64,000 bases of DNA from Aquilaria yunnanensis (Eukaryota; Streptophyta; Magnoliopsida; Malvales; Thymelaeaceae): positions 55,178,501 through 55,242,500 of the forward strand of contig CM077596.1 of assembly GCA_039654915.1 (NCBI GenBank). The letters are read 5' to 3'. Under the pieces are notes generated by a model, which was given only the letters and a program-made list of their open reading frames with translations, was not told the origin of the DNA and made no database searches. A program made the position numbers and the translations under genes. Of this stretch, positions 22,926 through 35,647 are shown in pieces. How positions within the stretch are numbered: position 1 is the first letter of the stretch; every line of letters begins with the position of its first letter.

Positions 22926-25158
22926 ATGGATTACGGTCGAGAGAATGTGGTTCACGTAATCCCCACAAATGGGTCTGAGAATTGGTTCCCGAATTCCGTT
23001 GACAACTCGGTCTGGGCGACGGAGGACGACTACCGGATTTGGAACAACACGGAGAGCTCCGGCGACACGCCGTCAAACTCCAACTACGACCCACAATCGC
23101 GGTCCGGCAGCGAGCAGCCGCCGAACAAGAAGTCGAGGAATTCTCAGGAATTGAGCTCCCGTTCCAAGGCCATAGGGAAGATGTTCTTCAAGACGAAGCT
23201 CTGCTGCAAGTTCCGCCAAGGCACGTGCCCGTATGTCACCAACTGCAACTTCGCTCACAGCATTGAGGAGCTCCGGAGGCCGCCGCCGAATTGGCAGGAA
23301 ATAGTGGCGGCACACGAGGAAGAGAAGAGCAGCTTCCCGGAGCAGAGGGAGGAGTACCAAATTCCTATCTTGGGGTCTTCTGGGTCTGGAGGTGAAACGA
23401 GGTCGTCTAAAGGGAGGCACTGCAAGAAGTTCTACACTGAAGAGGGGTGCCCTTATGGAGATAGCTGCACCTTCTTGCATGACGAGGCGTCGAAGAATCG
23501 GGAGAGTGTGGCAATAAGTTTGGGGCCTGGTGGGTACGGTGGTGGTGGGGGAGGCGGAGGCAGCGGCAGCGGGGGTGCTACAGGAGGAGCTGGCGGAGGT
23601 GTGAACGGTTCGAATTCAAAGCCCTCAAATTGGAAGACTAGAATTTGTAACAAGTGGGAGATTACTGGGTACTGCCCATTTGGAAACAAGTGCCATTTTG
23701 CGCATGGAGCTGACGGTATGCTATATTTTTCACGTCTCACTGTGATTACTATATTTTGTGGAGTGATCTGGATCTTGACATGGGAAGATGGACATGGAGC
23801 TTAATGTGATAGATTTCCTTTTTAGATGCCTTAGAATCCAGAGGTTTAGGATTAATTGGATCTAAGAACAAGTGCTTATTTTATAGGTTTAGACTTTAGA
23901 CAAAACAGGAACAGTGATAATGATATTATCAAGCTTGAAGGTTGAGAACTTCTCCCATGAGTTTCTAGTATTTAGGCTTTGATTATCCATAGAGATGAGA
24001 AACAACATCAAATTAAAGCTGGGCTTGGCAAAACGGAGGACTGCAATCGCAGTCCTATCAGATAAGAAGTGCTGCTTGAGTGAAGGTGAAATATTGTAGA
24101 CTTGCCATTATTGTATCGAGTATTGGGCAATATAAACAAGATGCCAACAAAATGAGTGTAGCAGAGATGAGGATGTTGCAATGGATAAGTGGACAAAATT
24201 AAGTTTCTTATTCTTAGACAGTTTGGGGATATCTAACCTAGGCCAATCGAGGGAGAAAAGAGGTAACTGTCGATCCAAACATACCCGGATCGAGATGGTG
24301 GAGAGGGATCTTGCTTTGAGGAACATGGACTCATGATTCATATAATCCTAACAAGTTCAGTCAAGGTTTAGTTGATTGATTGAAAAGGCTGAACAATTAA
24401 AAACATATCCACCCCGTTTTTTGCTCTTTTTGTGTCCAACTTAAGATATTACAGTAGGTTTTCCTAGTTGAAACCCACATCTGTGACTGTTTGTCTCTTT
24501 TTTTAAATCTTTGCTTAAGCACTAAATTTGTATGAAGATTTTACTTGTTTCCCTCATGAGAAATGATGTTACTCATAAGAAACTTTCTTTTTGGCCATAT
24601 CATCTGATCAGGCTTTTAGTCTTTGCAGCCCGCCTGCTTGTATTCTTATCACTATTCAAATCGTAGGCATATTTGGAGGTTCAGCTTATGTTACTGTCTT
24701 AAAATACATATATTCTGGTTAGTTTGTTACAATATGTTAGCTATTTGTTGCTTTGTTAAGAGCAGCTAACTTGACAACTCGTGAAATTTGTGGCTTTCTA
24801 TGGGTTCCTCGTTTTAGTTTGATATGGCATTGCATTTAAACTAAAATAATCTCATTCTTGTCCGATGACAGAATTACACCGATATGGTGGTGGCCTTGTG
24901 GAGGGCGAGGGTCGAAACTCTTCGGCTGTTGCTTCCGACTCGAAGCAAGGAGGAATGCCCTCAAAACCTTCAGCAGAGAACGCGACTGCTATGGGCCCTT
25001 CAGTTCCTCATTCAGATGTTTATCACATAGGAGCTAGTTCACAGAGGGCATCCATCATGATCCAGCGGCCAGTGCAGACTCCAAGAACTCTTCAAAAATG
25101 GAAGGGCCCGGATAAGATAAGTAGGATATATGGTGATTGGATCGACGATGTCGAATAA
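22926..25158 (+). CDS. CCCH zinc-finger protein with three fingers (AtC3H39-like)
   Basis: Two exons, 22926-23715 and 24872-25158, join across a GT-AG intron of 1156 bp (phase 1) to give 358 aa. Finger 1 is C93-x7-C101-x5-C107-x3-H111; finger 2 is C166-x8-C175-x5-C181-x3-H185; finger 3 is C241-x8-C250-x5-C256-x3-H260. An acidic, Asn/Ser-rich N-terminus precedes them, a Gly-rich linker (residues 200-225) separates fingers 2 and 3, and the C-terminus ends in KGPDKISRIYGDWIDDVE, a tail I know from plant proteins of the AtC3H39 / rice C3H12 type. CCCH fingers of this spacing bind single-stranded RNA, so a role in mRNA regulation is likely; the target is unknown. All zinc ligands and both splice sites are intact. 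The start is chosen as the first ATG in frame. Poly-A-like AATAAA occurs at 25632 and 25647. Confidence 0.93.
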
Positions 25159-26915
25159 ATTCCCATTTTCCCGGAGGCTGCACGAGGGGAGGAGAAGACT
25201 GCGGCAATCTTTTTCTGAAACGTTGAGATTGTTGCTGGCAATTGGGTTGCGCACATTTTAACTGCCCCCATGTTCTGGATGTGATCCCCTTGTGTTGTGT
25301 TTTCCTGGGCATGCGTCTTTTTCTTGCATCTGGATTCCCTCGGGTCAGGAATATGAAGCATGCATAAACACTGTACTTCCTTGAACTGTAATTTACATGT
25401 GAAAATTGTACTATAAGCATTTTTACCATTTGCAAATTTTAGATGCCTTTGGAAATGTTTCATTACCAAGATGTGTAAAGGATTCGGCTGCGTCCGTTGG
25501 CCTTGGCCTCTAATGTGGTAAGAAGAAGAAAACGGGTCAAACTGTTCAAGAAAAAAAAAATGAGGGAACCGATGAGACGCTGAAAAGTTAGTTACTGTGA
25601 ATAACTCTTTTGAGGACTTCAACTAGGTAGAAATAAAATAATTGTTAATAAAAGCGAAATAAAAATTATTAGTTTGTGGTGGTGATTTTTGTATGAATCA
25701 ATAATTTTGAATAAAAATGATATATAATCTTTTATTAAATTATAAAAAAATATGCGATTTAGTGACTTTTATGTAGTAATTTAATAAAAACGCTTTCAAC
25801 ACTTTTATATATGTAAATTTTGTAGACAGTTTCTCACACTCACTCCCGCTTCAGCTTTGGGCTACCTAGGTTAGGAGTTCTTATTCATACTTAGAGATAT
25901 CATTAATGGGCCGGTTCTTTTAAAATTTGTGTTGTCTAAGTGCAACCAACAGGCAACAGAGGGTGAATTAGTTGTTTTTTCAAACACAAAAAAATGAGTT
26001 TTTGAAACCTTCGATAGAAAAATCAAATCAAAGAACATAAATGAGCCTAATATAACAAAAAAAAAAAAATACCACAAGGATCCTAAATTTTGTTTTAAAA
26101 ATTTACTTTGAAATGATTTTCAAATGCAGTAACATATCACCACACTTCAAGCAAGATCAAAGAACTCGAGCACTAAATAAGCAAGGGGAGGGAGAAAAGC
26201 TTGGATACAATAATTTTGATAGGTGAGAGTTGGGTGAAATCACATTTTATCCCATCATGTTTTGGTCATTTATATTTTACCCTCATAATATCATCTAACA
26301 TTAACTATTCAAATTTTAATTTCAATTATACAGTACCTCCCACCTAGTAAATTAAAACTGTTTAATAGTGGTTTGATCGTTAACTAATAATTTAAATTAT
26401 TAATTTTTCACCCATCTAAACAATTTTTTTTGTTGAATTTAGGGGACAAACAGTTGGTTGTTGAAATAAGAGAAGAGAAGTATAATTTTGAATAAACCTT
26501 AAGGGATGATCTGTAATCATTCCCAAGCACAATGGGTGTAATTAACTCTTCCCTTGCCTAATATACAATATCGTTTACTTTTGGCACATGGGAAGGAGGA
26601 CAATGGGGAGTAAAGGACTACTAGGTAAATGCTTTGACTGTATGTACTCTCCTATCATCTCATAATAGAGCTTACTCACAAAAGCATCAATTAGGTTTGA
26701 CTAAAATTTCAATATGATTCATTTTATTTAAAAAAACCTCCAATTTGCCCCTTAATTGAGGAAAACGATTATCTTAATTTTAGATAGAGGAAAATTGATA
26801 GCTTAAATTGTTAACTAAATATCAATCTATTATTAGACTTCCTAAACTTACTTCAAAACAAACTGTATAATAATTTAAAATTAAAATTTGAAAAGACATT
26901 GTAAAAGAAGTATTC
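25159..26915. other. 3' UTR of the CCCH gene, then AT-rich intergenic DNA
   Basis: The 3' UTR probably runs to about 25660, past the AATAAA motifs at 25632 and 25647. After that there is AT-rich sequence without coding frames. Open frames on the opposite strand at 25039-25622 are antisense to the last exon and UTR and match nothing known. Confidence 0.45.
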
Positions 26916-26923
26916 ACATTTAA

Positions 26924-27332
26924 TAGGAGTGTAACTGAGCCGAGCAGCCGAATTCAAACACCAAACTATTCGGCTCAACAAGGATTTGGGTGGGCTAGGG
27001 CTTAAGCTCAAGCTCCATGAGCCACTAGAATGTGGGCTTGATCCCACTTCAATAGGATTGATAACATTATGCAAACTGTAATTTTTAAAACTTTGGGGGG
27101 TTATGTGTAATTATAACCTAAACTTATGAGAGAATATGTGTAATTAACCCTATTTTGTTGTCATTACTGAAGGGTTGATCGATCTTGAGCTCAAACATTC
27201 CAAGCTCGCTGCTCAGCTCAACGAATAATCTTAGGCTCAATCTCAAGTTTGAGCTTGATAAGGCCTTAGTTTGATAAGGTGTTGGTCCAAGCTCAAGTTA
27301 CTCATTAAATACTCGGTTTGTTTGCATCTCTA
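26924..27332. mobile_element. Non-autonomous hAT-type element (409 bp)
   Basis: The left end is TAGGAGTGTAACTGAGCCGAG and the right end, read on the minus strand, is TAGAGATGCAAACAAACCGAG. The flanks ACATTTAA (26916-26923) and ATATTTAA (27333-27340) match at 7 of 8 positions, fitting an 8-bp hAT duplication. The interior is rich in 'gagctcaag'-like repeats. No transposase is encoded. Confidence 0.72.
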
Positions 27333-27340
27333 ATATTTAA

Positions 27341-27990
27341 TGAGAAAATTATAGAAATTGTATATTTTTGAAATTGAAGGAGACAACCTGAAATTTTACG
27401 CAAATCTTGAGGCTTATTGCAATCAGCCTTATGATAGATTATAAAAGACCACAAAGATTTGATTAAAAATATTGTTTGCCCTTTTTTGTTTTTAAAACCT
27501 ATATTTGATCCCTAGATGTTGCCATTTATCTACATCAACTGTCAATTATTGATATGAAAATTTTAAATCATAACCTAAATGTTCCAAAACTCGTCTTCTA
27601 GTAATTTTAAATTATCTAAAACTATTATGATCATTTTTTCCCGTATCAGTATCAATAACGTTATAACTTCAAGAAATAAAGTACAATGCCAATTCATTTT
27701 ACATTGACTTATGCATTATTGTACATTATTCTTATATAAAGTGATTATTTGCGTAAACTATCAATTTATTGAGGCCTTAAACTTTAAGAAATCTAACATA
27801 TAATTTTAGATTATTTTTATAAGAAATTATTTTTAATAATATTTTTTATGGTGGATAAGTTAAAAATTTAATTAAAAAATATTTAATTTTAAAAAATAAG
27901 ATATAATTTAGAATTACGTTTAAGTCTTCTTAAGTTGTAATTTTTATTTGGCCAAATAATCACTTTATATAAGAATAATGTATAATAATT
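27341..27990. other. AT-rich intergenic DNA
   Basis: No coding frame, RNA gene or element boundary is recognised. Confidence 0.4.
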
Positions 27991-27992
27991 TA

Positions 27993-28779
27993 CTCCCTCC
28001 GTCCCATTTATTTTGCACGTAGTTTTAGGTGTTTTGCTATTTTTCACGCATTTGACAAATTTGCCCTTCCAACTTCCATCATTTTGGTCTGATCTAGTTT
28101 TGTGGTGCTCTGCAGACAAGAAGGCCGGTTACAGTGGAAGAGGGCGAGGCGAGCCGGCCACAGTGGAGGAGGGTGAAGTCGAGAGGTAACAGTGGAACCT
28201 ACCCCAATAGTCCCATCGAAACCCACTTTGTCCTCAATTCACCTCAATCGAGCCATCGATTTGCCTCCGTCGGTCACAAATTCGTCGATTTGCCTTCGTC
28301 AGCCACCCCTCCGTCGATTCACCTCCATCGATTCGCATCTGTTGATTCGCCTTCATTGTGACCCCTTCGTTGCTCATGCATCCGCCGGTTGATCGCGCAC
28401 CCATGGGTCACCCCTCCATCGATCGTGCATCCCATCAGTCACCCCTCCACTGTAGATTGTGCACTCATCGATCGACCCTCCGTCAATCATGCATTTATCA
28501 GTCGCGCCTTTATTGATCACACATCCGTTATCGATCGCCTCCATCTACCACGCTTCTGTTGCCAATTCATAGTGCCACCACAGGGAGAGAGAGTAGAAAT
28601 TGGGGAAACGAGAGAGAGTCAAAGAGAAAGTGGATCTGTCGGGAGAGGATGGAGAAAGATGAGTTAAGTCAGGGTATAATAGTAAATGAGATGTAAAAAG
28701 TTACTAAAAAAGGAAATTGTGCAAGAGTTTTGAGACTACCAAAAAAAAAAATGAAGCAAAATATATAAGATGGAGGAAG
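27993..28779. mobile_element. Large Stowaway/mariner-like MITE with unrelated cargo
   Basis: The ends are CTCCCTCCGTCCCATTTA and, inverted at the right, 'tataagatggaggaag', flanked by TA (27991-27992 and 28780-28781). At 787 bp it is much longer than the ~290-bp copies elsewhere. The extra interior (about 28130-28640) is GC-richer and built of repeating 'catcgattc'-like and 'cgatcg' words. It is open in several frames, but the predicted peptides are composition-driven His/Pro/Ser repeats with no known domain. Confidence 0.72.
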
Positions 28780-28781
28780 TA

Positions 28782-30469
28782 TTAATTTTAGTGCAAAATT
28801 GGCCCATTGGTTTTCTGAGACAGGATGTGGAAACCATATTTTTATTCAAAACTAGGTGGTTTTATCGTAGGCCAAACAAAGTAAGACCATCGGGTTTTTC
28901 GTTTTGATGAGGCAAAAATCATAATAAACCACACCTATTCTTGAATTGGCCTAAATCAGACCCTTTTTTTTTAGTTCAAATAAATCATCAATGTTCCAAA
29001 AGTGGCCAAATCTACCACTATCAATTACATTAATCAGCCAATTGTACCTAAAAAATTTCTTCTCTTACTATAAGAGATTAAAAAAAAACTTAAATATTGT
29101 AATTGGGTCATTCATTGATGGAGAAGTGCAAAACATAAACCCTCTTTTGGCACATGAAGAATGGGCCAGTTTTAGGTCACTCATTCTTCTTAACTCCGCA
29201 TGAAGCAAAATGAAATTTGAGTCAATTTTAACTTAGGTACATGACAATAGAGGAGGAGTTGGAAAGTTGATGCAGGAGGTGGGACTCAAGAAGGCAATAG
29301 GTACATAATTTTGAGGAATTTGTGGAGCTACATACAAAAATGTCAATTCTAATGAGGCTAGCAAATCTGCAGGAGGTGTTCTTAGTGTATGACATAAACG
29401 CGATGAGTCAATTTAAGCGGAGAAGCTGCATGAGAGCTAAGGAATCTTGTCGTTGGTGTGACAGGAATATGAATTCTGCCGATTGATAACAGAACTTGTT
29501 GATAAAGGACTGTTGTGATGGAGAACATATGCATCTTGATCATAAACTGTCCTGAAATAATTAAATCAGGTTTTGTTGCTTGTTTTTAGCTTGTTTGATA
29601 ACAGAACTTTGACCACAGATTTGAATTTTCAAAAAAGTACTGGACTCAATCTGGAAGTTTGTCTACCTGTTTTATTAGGTAATTAAAACTTGCTTAAGCC
29701 TTTGAACCCAGCTTGTATGCCCAAACTTAAGCTCTTTAAAAATTTGAGCATTTTTGCAGGTTTTAAATGTGTGGTTTTAGGTTTTAAAGCAGCAGCCTCT
29801 TTTTCAAATTGACTAGTTCCATTTATTTCAAGGAATTTAAGTTTATAATGATGTTGGGGGATTAAGGATTGATCATATTATGAATTCTTATGGATGATGG
29901 TAATGATTAGTTGCTGACGATTATCAGATTAATCAATTATGAAATTAAAATTAGGGTTTCTAAGAATTTATAATTAAAATTATTCCAATTTGTAATGGTA
30001 TTTGTTGATTGGTTTACATTTTAATTTCGGGCGCAGAGTTGGAGAAGAGATAACTTGTTTGCAATTGCTCAAATTACATGAGCTTATTTTGACAAAATGA
30101 AATAAATGGAGAGGACTTATGTACTTTTTCGATTCTAGTGGATAACCTGGCGTACTTTTGAAATATCAATTTGAGCAAAAAAGAAAAAAAAATGAGTATT
30201 ACACTATATGCTAAAAGCTGTGAGGCTGCTACTGTTTGAACTACGGTAAACTATAATGTCTTTACCGTTTTGCCCCTTACTCAGTTTTTTTTTGTGTTCG
30301 TTATTTTTTTATATGATTTGCTTTTTTTTAAGTTTGATATTCTTTTTGTAAAGATCTGAAGTTCCTGAGGACCTGTGTTGCAATTTCCCCTTTCAATATG
30401 TTTCATGTGTTGTTTCGGTGAAAACATGGTTTCGGTCCCTAACCTTCTAATGATTCCATTTTAGGCTCA
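28782..30469. other. Intergenic DNA, no gene seen
   Basis: Only short frames are present. The region 28790-29200 has several 'ggccca' and 'aggcc' words like non-autonomous TIR elements, but no paired ends were found. Confidence 0.35.
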
Positions 30470-31500
30470 AATTTACATCAGTGTTATATTTTGGTCCCCC
30501 ATATTTTATAACTATTAATCTAGCTCTTCTATTTGCTCTCTTGGTCCCCAATTTTTTGTTGTTGTTGTTTTATGTATTTATTTTCTAAGGTAAGACATTG
30601 GTGAGCATACTTTGTTCTCTTTATCTCTAATTTTCTTGTTATTTTCTTATTTATTGTCTTCTAAAGTAAAATCTTGGTAATCATGATTTATTTCTTTAGC
30701 ATAAAGGAATAACTTTAGATATTAAGATTTTAATAATTGACTTAATAAAGGTTTAAAAAAATGGTTTACCTCAAAACCAAATATATCATAGTTTCCAAAC
30801 TTGTTGGTCAATTTTTTGCCTTTTCTTTTTTATCTTTATTAAGTTAGTGATTGAACCTTTGATTAATTAACATAAATTAAACATAATATTGTATTTTGGT
30901 CATATTTTTTCATTCTTGATGATTGAGATTTTTATAATGAGTTATTTACTTTAAAAGCTCCATGATTCAATAAAGTACTTTGGTCCATAATTTCTAAAAT
31001 CGAAAAATCTATTTTATAACTATTAGTCTAGATATTCTATTTGCTCTCCCGGTCCTCAAACTTTTTTTAGTCATTGTTTTATGTACTATTTTCTAAGGTA
31101 AGACATTAGTTACCATAATTTATTCTCTTGATCTCTATTTTTTTTTCTTTTTATTTATTTATTTTCTTCTAAATCAAAATTTTGGTAATCATGGTTTATT
31201 TATTTGGCATAAAGAAAAAAATTTAGACATTAAGGTTTTAACAATTGACTTAATAAAGGTTAAAAAAAAAAAAGAAATGTTTTAACTCAAAACCAAAAAT
31301 ATGATAGTTTCCAAACCTTTTGGTCAATTTTTTCCCTTTTCTTTTCTTTTTATCTTTATTAAGTTAATTATTGAACCTTTGATTAAATAACATAAATTAA
31401 ATATAATATTATATTTCAATCATATTTTTTCATTATTGATGATTAAGATTTTTAGAATGAGTTATTTTTTAATGAAAAATTTATAAAGATGGATTTTTTA
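30470..31500. repeat. Tandem duplication of a ~510-bp AT-rich unit
   Basis: Copy 1 (about 30470-30985) and copy 2 (about 30986-31500) share the ordered blocks 'attttataactatta' (30503 and 31011), 'ttttctaaggtaagacatt' (30581 and 31089), and 'ttgaacctttgatta' (30851 and 31371), an offset of 508-520 bp. A partial, more diverged third copy follows at about 32330-32480. None is coding. Confidence 0.8.
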
Positions 31501-32736
31501 ATGTTTATTTTTTCAATCATGAAATTGAAGAAGGATTTTTCTAAATAAATTTATAAAGAATATTAAAAATTGGAATTTGAGTTAATAGGATATGAAATTT
31601 TTTAGTGAATTATTTTTTAATGAAAAATTTTATCCATCATTTCAAAACATGTACAATGTTGTTTTTCATATTCATTTTCAATTTTAACAATACTATAAAG
31701 ATTTTAAGTGAATTTCACTAAATAAATTTTTCATCGATATTAAAAATTGAAATTTAAATTAATAAAAGATGAAATTTTTTAGTAAATTATTTTTTTTATG
31801 ACAAAAACATACTTATCATTTCGAAGCACATATAGTGTTATGTTTTATAGAGTTATGTTTTGATCACAATTAATCATTCTAATGATAAGAACATAACATA
31901 AAGAAAACCTAACCAAAAATCAAAATAAAGCATAATTTAATCGATTGACATTCATTTATGAATGAGAATTTTTTAATTATTTATTATTGGCATTTGTTTA
32001 AATGTTAGAATTTATAAAAAAAAAATGTCTGCTACAAGATGTGGCTAAAAAAGCCTCGCTATATTATAATTATCTTTTTATCTACAGTAAACTAAAATAT
32101 CTTTCTACTTTTGCCCCTCGGTATTGGGTTGGGTTGTGGCCCGCTCTGTTGCCTATTGTTTCCTTTTTTTATTTTTTGATGTTGGGCTAAGTTACTTCTT
32201 TGAGAAGGTTAGTGAAATTTTTGAATGAAAATATCTTTTTGAGAGCCGGTCTCGCTATTCTCCCACTTTCACTTTTTTTTTTGTGAAACACATTTCCAAT
32301 TCCTATATTATTTATATTTCTGATATTAGACCCTGAGTTTGACTATCTTGACATTTTGGACCATGAAATTAATAACTACTTAATTATAGTATTTTTGTTT
32401 AATCTCTTGATTTTTTTTATGATGTATTGTTTTCTAAATTAAAACTTTGGTCACCATGGTTTATTTATTTTTTTAGTGAAATAAGACTTTTTTTTTCCTT
32501 AACTTTTCCTAAATCAATTGTTAAACTCTTAATGCCTAAAGTTTTTACATTTTTTCTCTTGGTCCCCAAAACTATTTTTATTGTTTTTCTTCATTATTAT
32601 TTTACTTAATATTGTGATATTATATAACTGCTGCAATGTGCGAGCCTTTCATACCTTATATGATCTAAAACAAGTAAGAGTGAAATTTTTATTGCTATTT
32701 TTGTCATATGTCTTCAACTTTCAATGAAAAATACTT
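31501..32736. other. AT-rich DNA with decayed repeat copies
   Basis: 'gaaattttttagt(g/a)aattattttt' recurs at about 31595 and 31770, and a partial third copy of the 30470-31500 unit lies at 32330-32480. No coding frame is supported. Confidence 0.4.
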
Positions 32737-34247
32737 TTAAAATTCATATGACATTCCATAACTTTAACCATTGTCAGAAAGTCATCACTTACCTTACCTT
32801 GTGCCATCATAAAGTCCTATAAATCCTAAATTTAACACATCCCACACAAGTCCATTTAATCATTTTTTCCATTATCTCAAATGGAACTTAATCTTGTGGA
32901 AAATTAAATGCTAATGTGGCAATGCCATATACACTACTTGTGCCAGAATAAAAAATTTCACGTTAAAATAGACACATTAGATGCTAATGTGGCAAATTAG
33001 ATGCAAATGACTATATTGAAAGAATAAAAAATTTTACGTTAAAATAGACATAGACATAATTTTAGGGATTCAAAACAAGTATTAGCATTAAGTTCCTCAA
33101 ATCATCTCTACTTCAAAACCGAGAAGTTCCCATTTTCCTCTCCGCTGTCAAACACCAGTCCTGCTCCTAACAGCTTATTTGGATTAAGGGAAATGATGGG
33201 AAAAGGAAATATAACTATCTTCCCTATCTTATTTGGTTAGATAAAAAACTGAAGGGAAAGAGGAGAAGGGACTACTTTCATCCCTTAATATGCCTCATCA
33301 TATACAGTTTTTTAATCCACTCAAATTAAGGGGATGATGGGCTCCCCTCTATTTTTTACGCTTCATTTTCCCCTCCCCTTCCACTCCATCCCCTTAATGA
33401 ATTATCCAACAAAAGCATAAATTAACCTCAAGTCCCTTACCACACTTTGTGATGACGTTTCTTACAACGACGACTGCATTGGGGGGAACATGGGCCTCGC
33501 TAGCCCTGTCGATATCGAAGATCTCATCGATGTTACTATGAACCATGTGGTGCAGATCCCTTCCATATATTTTCTACTGTCCATCTTTCTGCCATTAGAG
33601 ATCTGCTACTGTCACCAATTGGTGTCCAAGATTTGTCCTTTGTTGTTAGAGCCGGCTGTAAAACAGCCTTGTCCATGGGCCATAATCATCATTGGAGATT
33701 GAAGGAGAAAGGAATTTACGGCTCTTGAAGCCAACCACATATGCTTGAGCCTATTAAGCCCGGTGATAGGGCTTTGGCAGTTTGGATGACCATTGAGGCA
33801 CGACACACGATATAGGATTGGAGTGATTTTGGAGTAAAAATGGTCACTAGCAGTGGAGAGGAAGATGAGAACTTGTTGATTTCAGAGTATAGATGATTTG
33901 AAGAACTTCATGCTAATTCATGTTTTGAATTCATAAAATTATGTCTTTGTGTCTATTTTAGACTAAAATTTTATATTCTTTCAATATAGTCATTTGTTTT
34001 TATAAAAAGAAGAAGCCACATGGTGTTTTGGGCCCAAGCAGTGTATGTGGTGTTGCCACATCAGCATCCAAGTTGTCATATCATAAAGTTCCATTTGAAA
34101 TAATGAAAAAATTGATGAAATGGACTTAGGTGGGATGTGCGTTAAGAGCTAGGGGACTTTAGGATAGCACAAGCTGATGTAAGTGACCATTTCAGGATAA
34201 ACATTAAAGCTAGGAGACCGCAAATGGATTTTACCTTTATATGTTGC
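32737..34247. mobile_element. Long-TIR foldback element (MULE-like candidate)
   Basis: The left arm (32737-33075) and right arm (about 33925-34247) are imperfect reverse complements over roughly 300 bp. Both carry 'cacatccca', 'aagtccattt', 'tcaaatggaactt' and 'atgactatattgaaagaat' in matching order. The middle includes a smaller inverted pair (33172-33420, 'tttggattaaggg' and 'ccccttaatgaattatcc') that may be a nested MITE. No clear target duplication was found, so the ends are approximate. The open frame at 33490-33702 matches nothing I know. Confidence 0.6.
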
Positions 34248-35279
34248 TACATGGACTAAACTGCAAAAAGAAAAGAAAGATATGCCCTGCATTGGCTAGC
34301 GTGATTACAACGCAGAAGGACACTTATAGGTGAAGTTTGGGTTTAAGGAGTAATACTGCACTTTACACAAACCAGGTACACCATAAGTGGGCTAACTGTA
34401 GCCAAAGTCCTCCAAGTTTCATGCAACAAACCCATTCAACCCTTAGGTTTAAGATAGGTCACTTACATTTCTACTTTTGTAATAAATTGTAATAGATTCT
34501 GATTGCCAAAAAAAGATACAACATGATGTGTGGTGCACAACATTCAAATGTGTGTGTGTGTGTGTGTTCTTGCAATCACTTATGGAAAAATAAATGGAAA
34601 TCAAATAGCTTCCAACTAATCACATTTCAGTCACATCCTGAGATTTCATCTGTAACTGACCCTGTTCCTTACTTTGTCTGAATGGTAACAACTTGGTTGC
34701 TCATTTTGTTGGTGTGTTTTTGTTGTTGGTACTGATATTAGTGTCAATTTGATGCTAATGAAGGCAGTAAAAGGCTGAGGACTTCAACTCCGATCAATCT
34801 AGGAGGCAACATTAAACAAGCAAGTGCCTGATTTGTCTTAAATGAAGAATTCTCACAACTCTAGGTGTACAACTCTCTTTTTACCCCACCTACTGAAGAT
34901 TGCCATCAATAAAGAGATTAACATGAGAGGCATGCTTCTGCTGCATTAACATTAAATTTAATAATCCGTTCCTGTGGGAGTTTCTATTTATTTAAAATTG
35001 TCATCCTCAATTTGTGCCTTTTTGCATTATTTTGGTCAATTATCTCAAAATTCATCTTCTAAAAAAAAAGATAAACCTTGGTGCCACGTACCGAGGCCAA
35101 AAACAAATGAACTTGAAAAAAATCTTATCTTGATTCCACCATAACTTCTAGTATGCAATTAATAGCAACTTACAGTTTGTTTATTTTGTTTCTAGAATGA
35201 ATATAGAGCTTCTAAAAAACAAGGTAAAAAACCAGAAAATGTAAATTCAAAATATCCCACTGCTATAATGACATTAGAC

Positions 35280-35311
<32 letters not shown>

Positions 35312-35458
35312 GGTTTATCTTGGCTACCAGAAACTACACAAAAGTTGCAACTTTCATTCTATGCTGATGAAGATTATGACCAATTTGTTTTCATTTAAAG
35401 ACACATAAATCCCATAAACTACACCAAAGCACTTCTCCGCATTGTGTTTAAAGGTTAT
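34248..35458. other. Intergenic DNA with microsatellites
   Basis: There is a (GT)n run at 34548-34567 and an (AT)n run at about 35285-35311. A block of about 60 bp at 35315-35375 ('atcttggctacca', 'aaactacacaaaa') recurs at 40015-40075, on the other side of the copia element. Confidence 0.5.
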
Positions 35459-35635
35459 TGTTATAAATTTGATATGATAGAGATAAGGAGTGATTAGGAA
35501 TAAATACTAGGATTACATTTTTCAATATAATTCTTGATATTTCTAATATAACTAGTGGAGAAGCTACGATTTAAGCAAGCTCTCTCCAACATTTTTCTCT
35601 TATTACATCTCCTATTCCTACAACATGTTATTAAA
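35459..35635 (+). repeat. 5' LTR of the copia element
   Basis: A 177-bp LTR starts TGTTATAAATTTG and ends CTACAACA. It shares 'ttgatatgat', 'agagat', 'aataaat' and 'attcctacaa' with the 3' LTR, with many substitutions. Confidence 0.85.
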
Positions 35636-35647
35636 GCATTTATTTCT
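35636..35647 (+). promoter_or_regulatory. Primer-binding site (degenerate initiator tRNA-Met)
   Basis: TGTTATTAAAGC directly follows the 5' LTR and matches the usual copia site TGGTATCAGAGC at 9 of 12 positions. Confidence 0.7.

Noticed and set aside
22852..23740. Long open frames antisense or out of frame over the CCCH gene (for example 23073-23480)
   Set aside because: They are shadows of a GC-rich coding exon whose true frame has three complete CCCH fingers.
25039..25622. Minus-strand open frames over the last CCCH exon and 3' UTR
   Set aside because: No recognisable domain and no splice or start context; antisense to a real exon.
28134..28667. Open frames of 66-92 codons inside the large MITE
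   Set aside because: Sequence is periodic and the peptides are low-complexity His/Pro/Ser without a domain.
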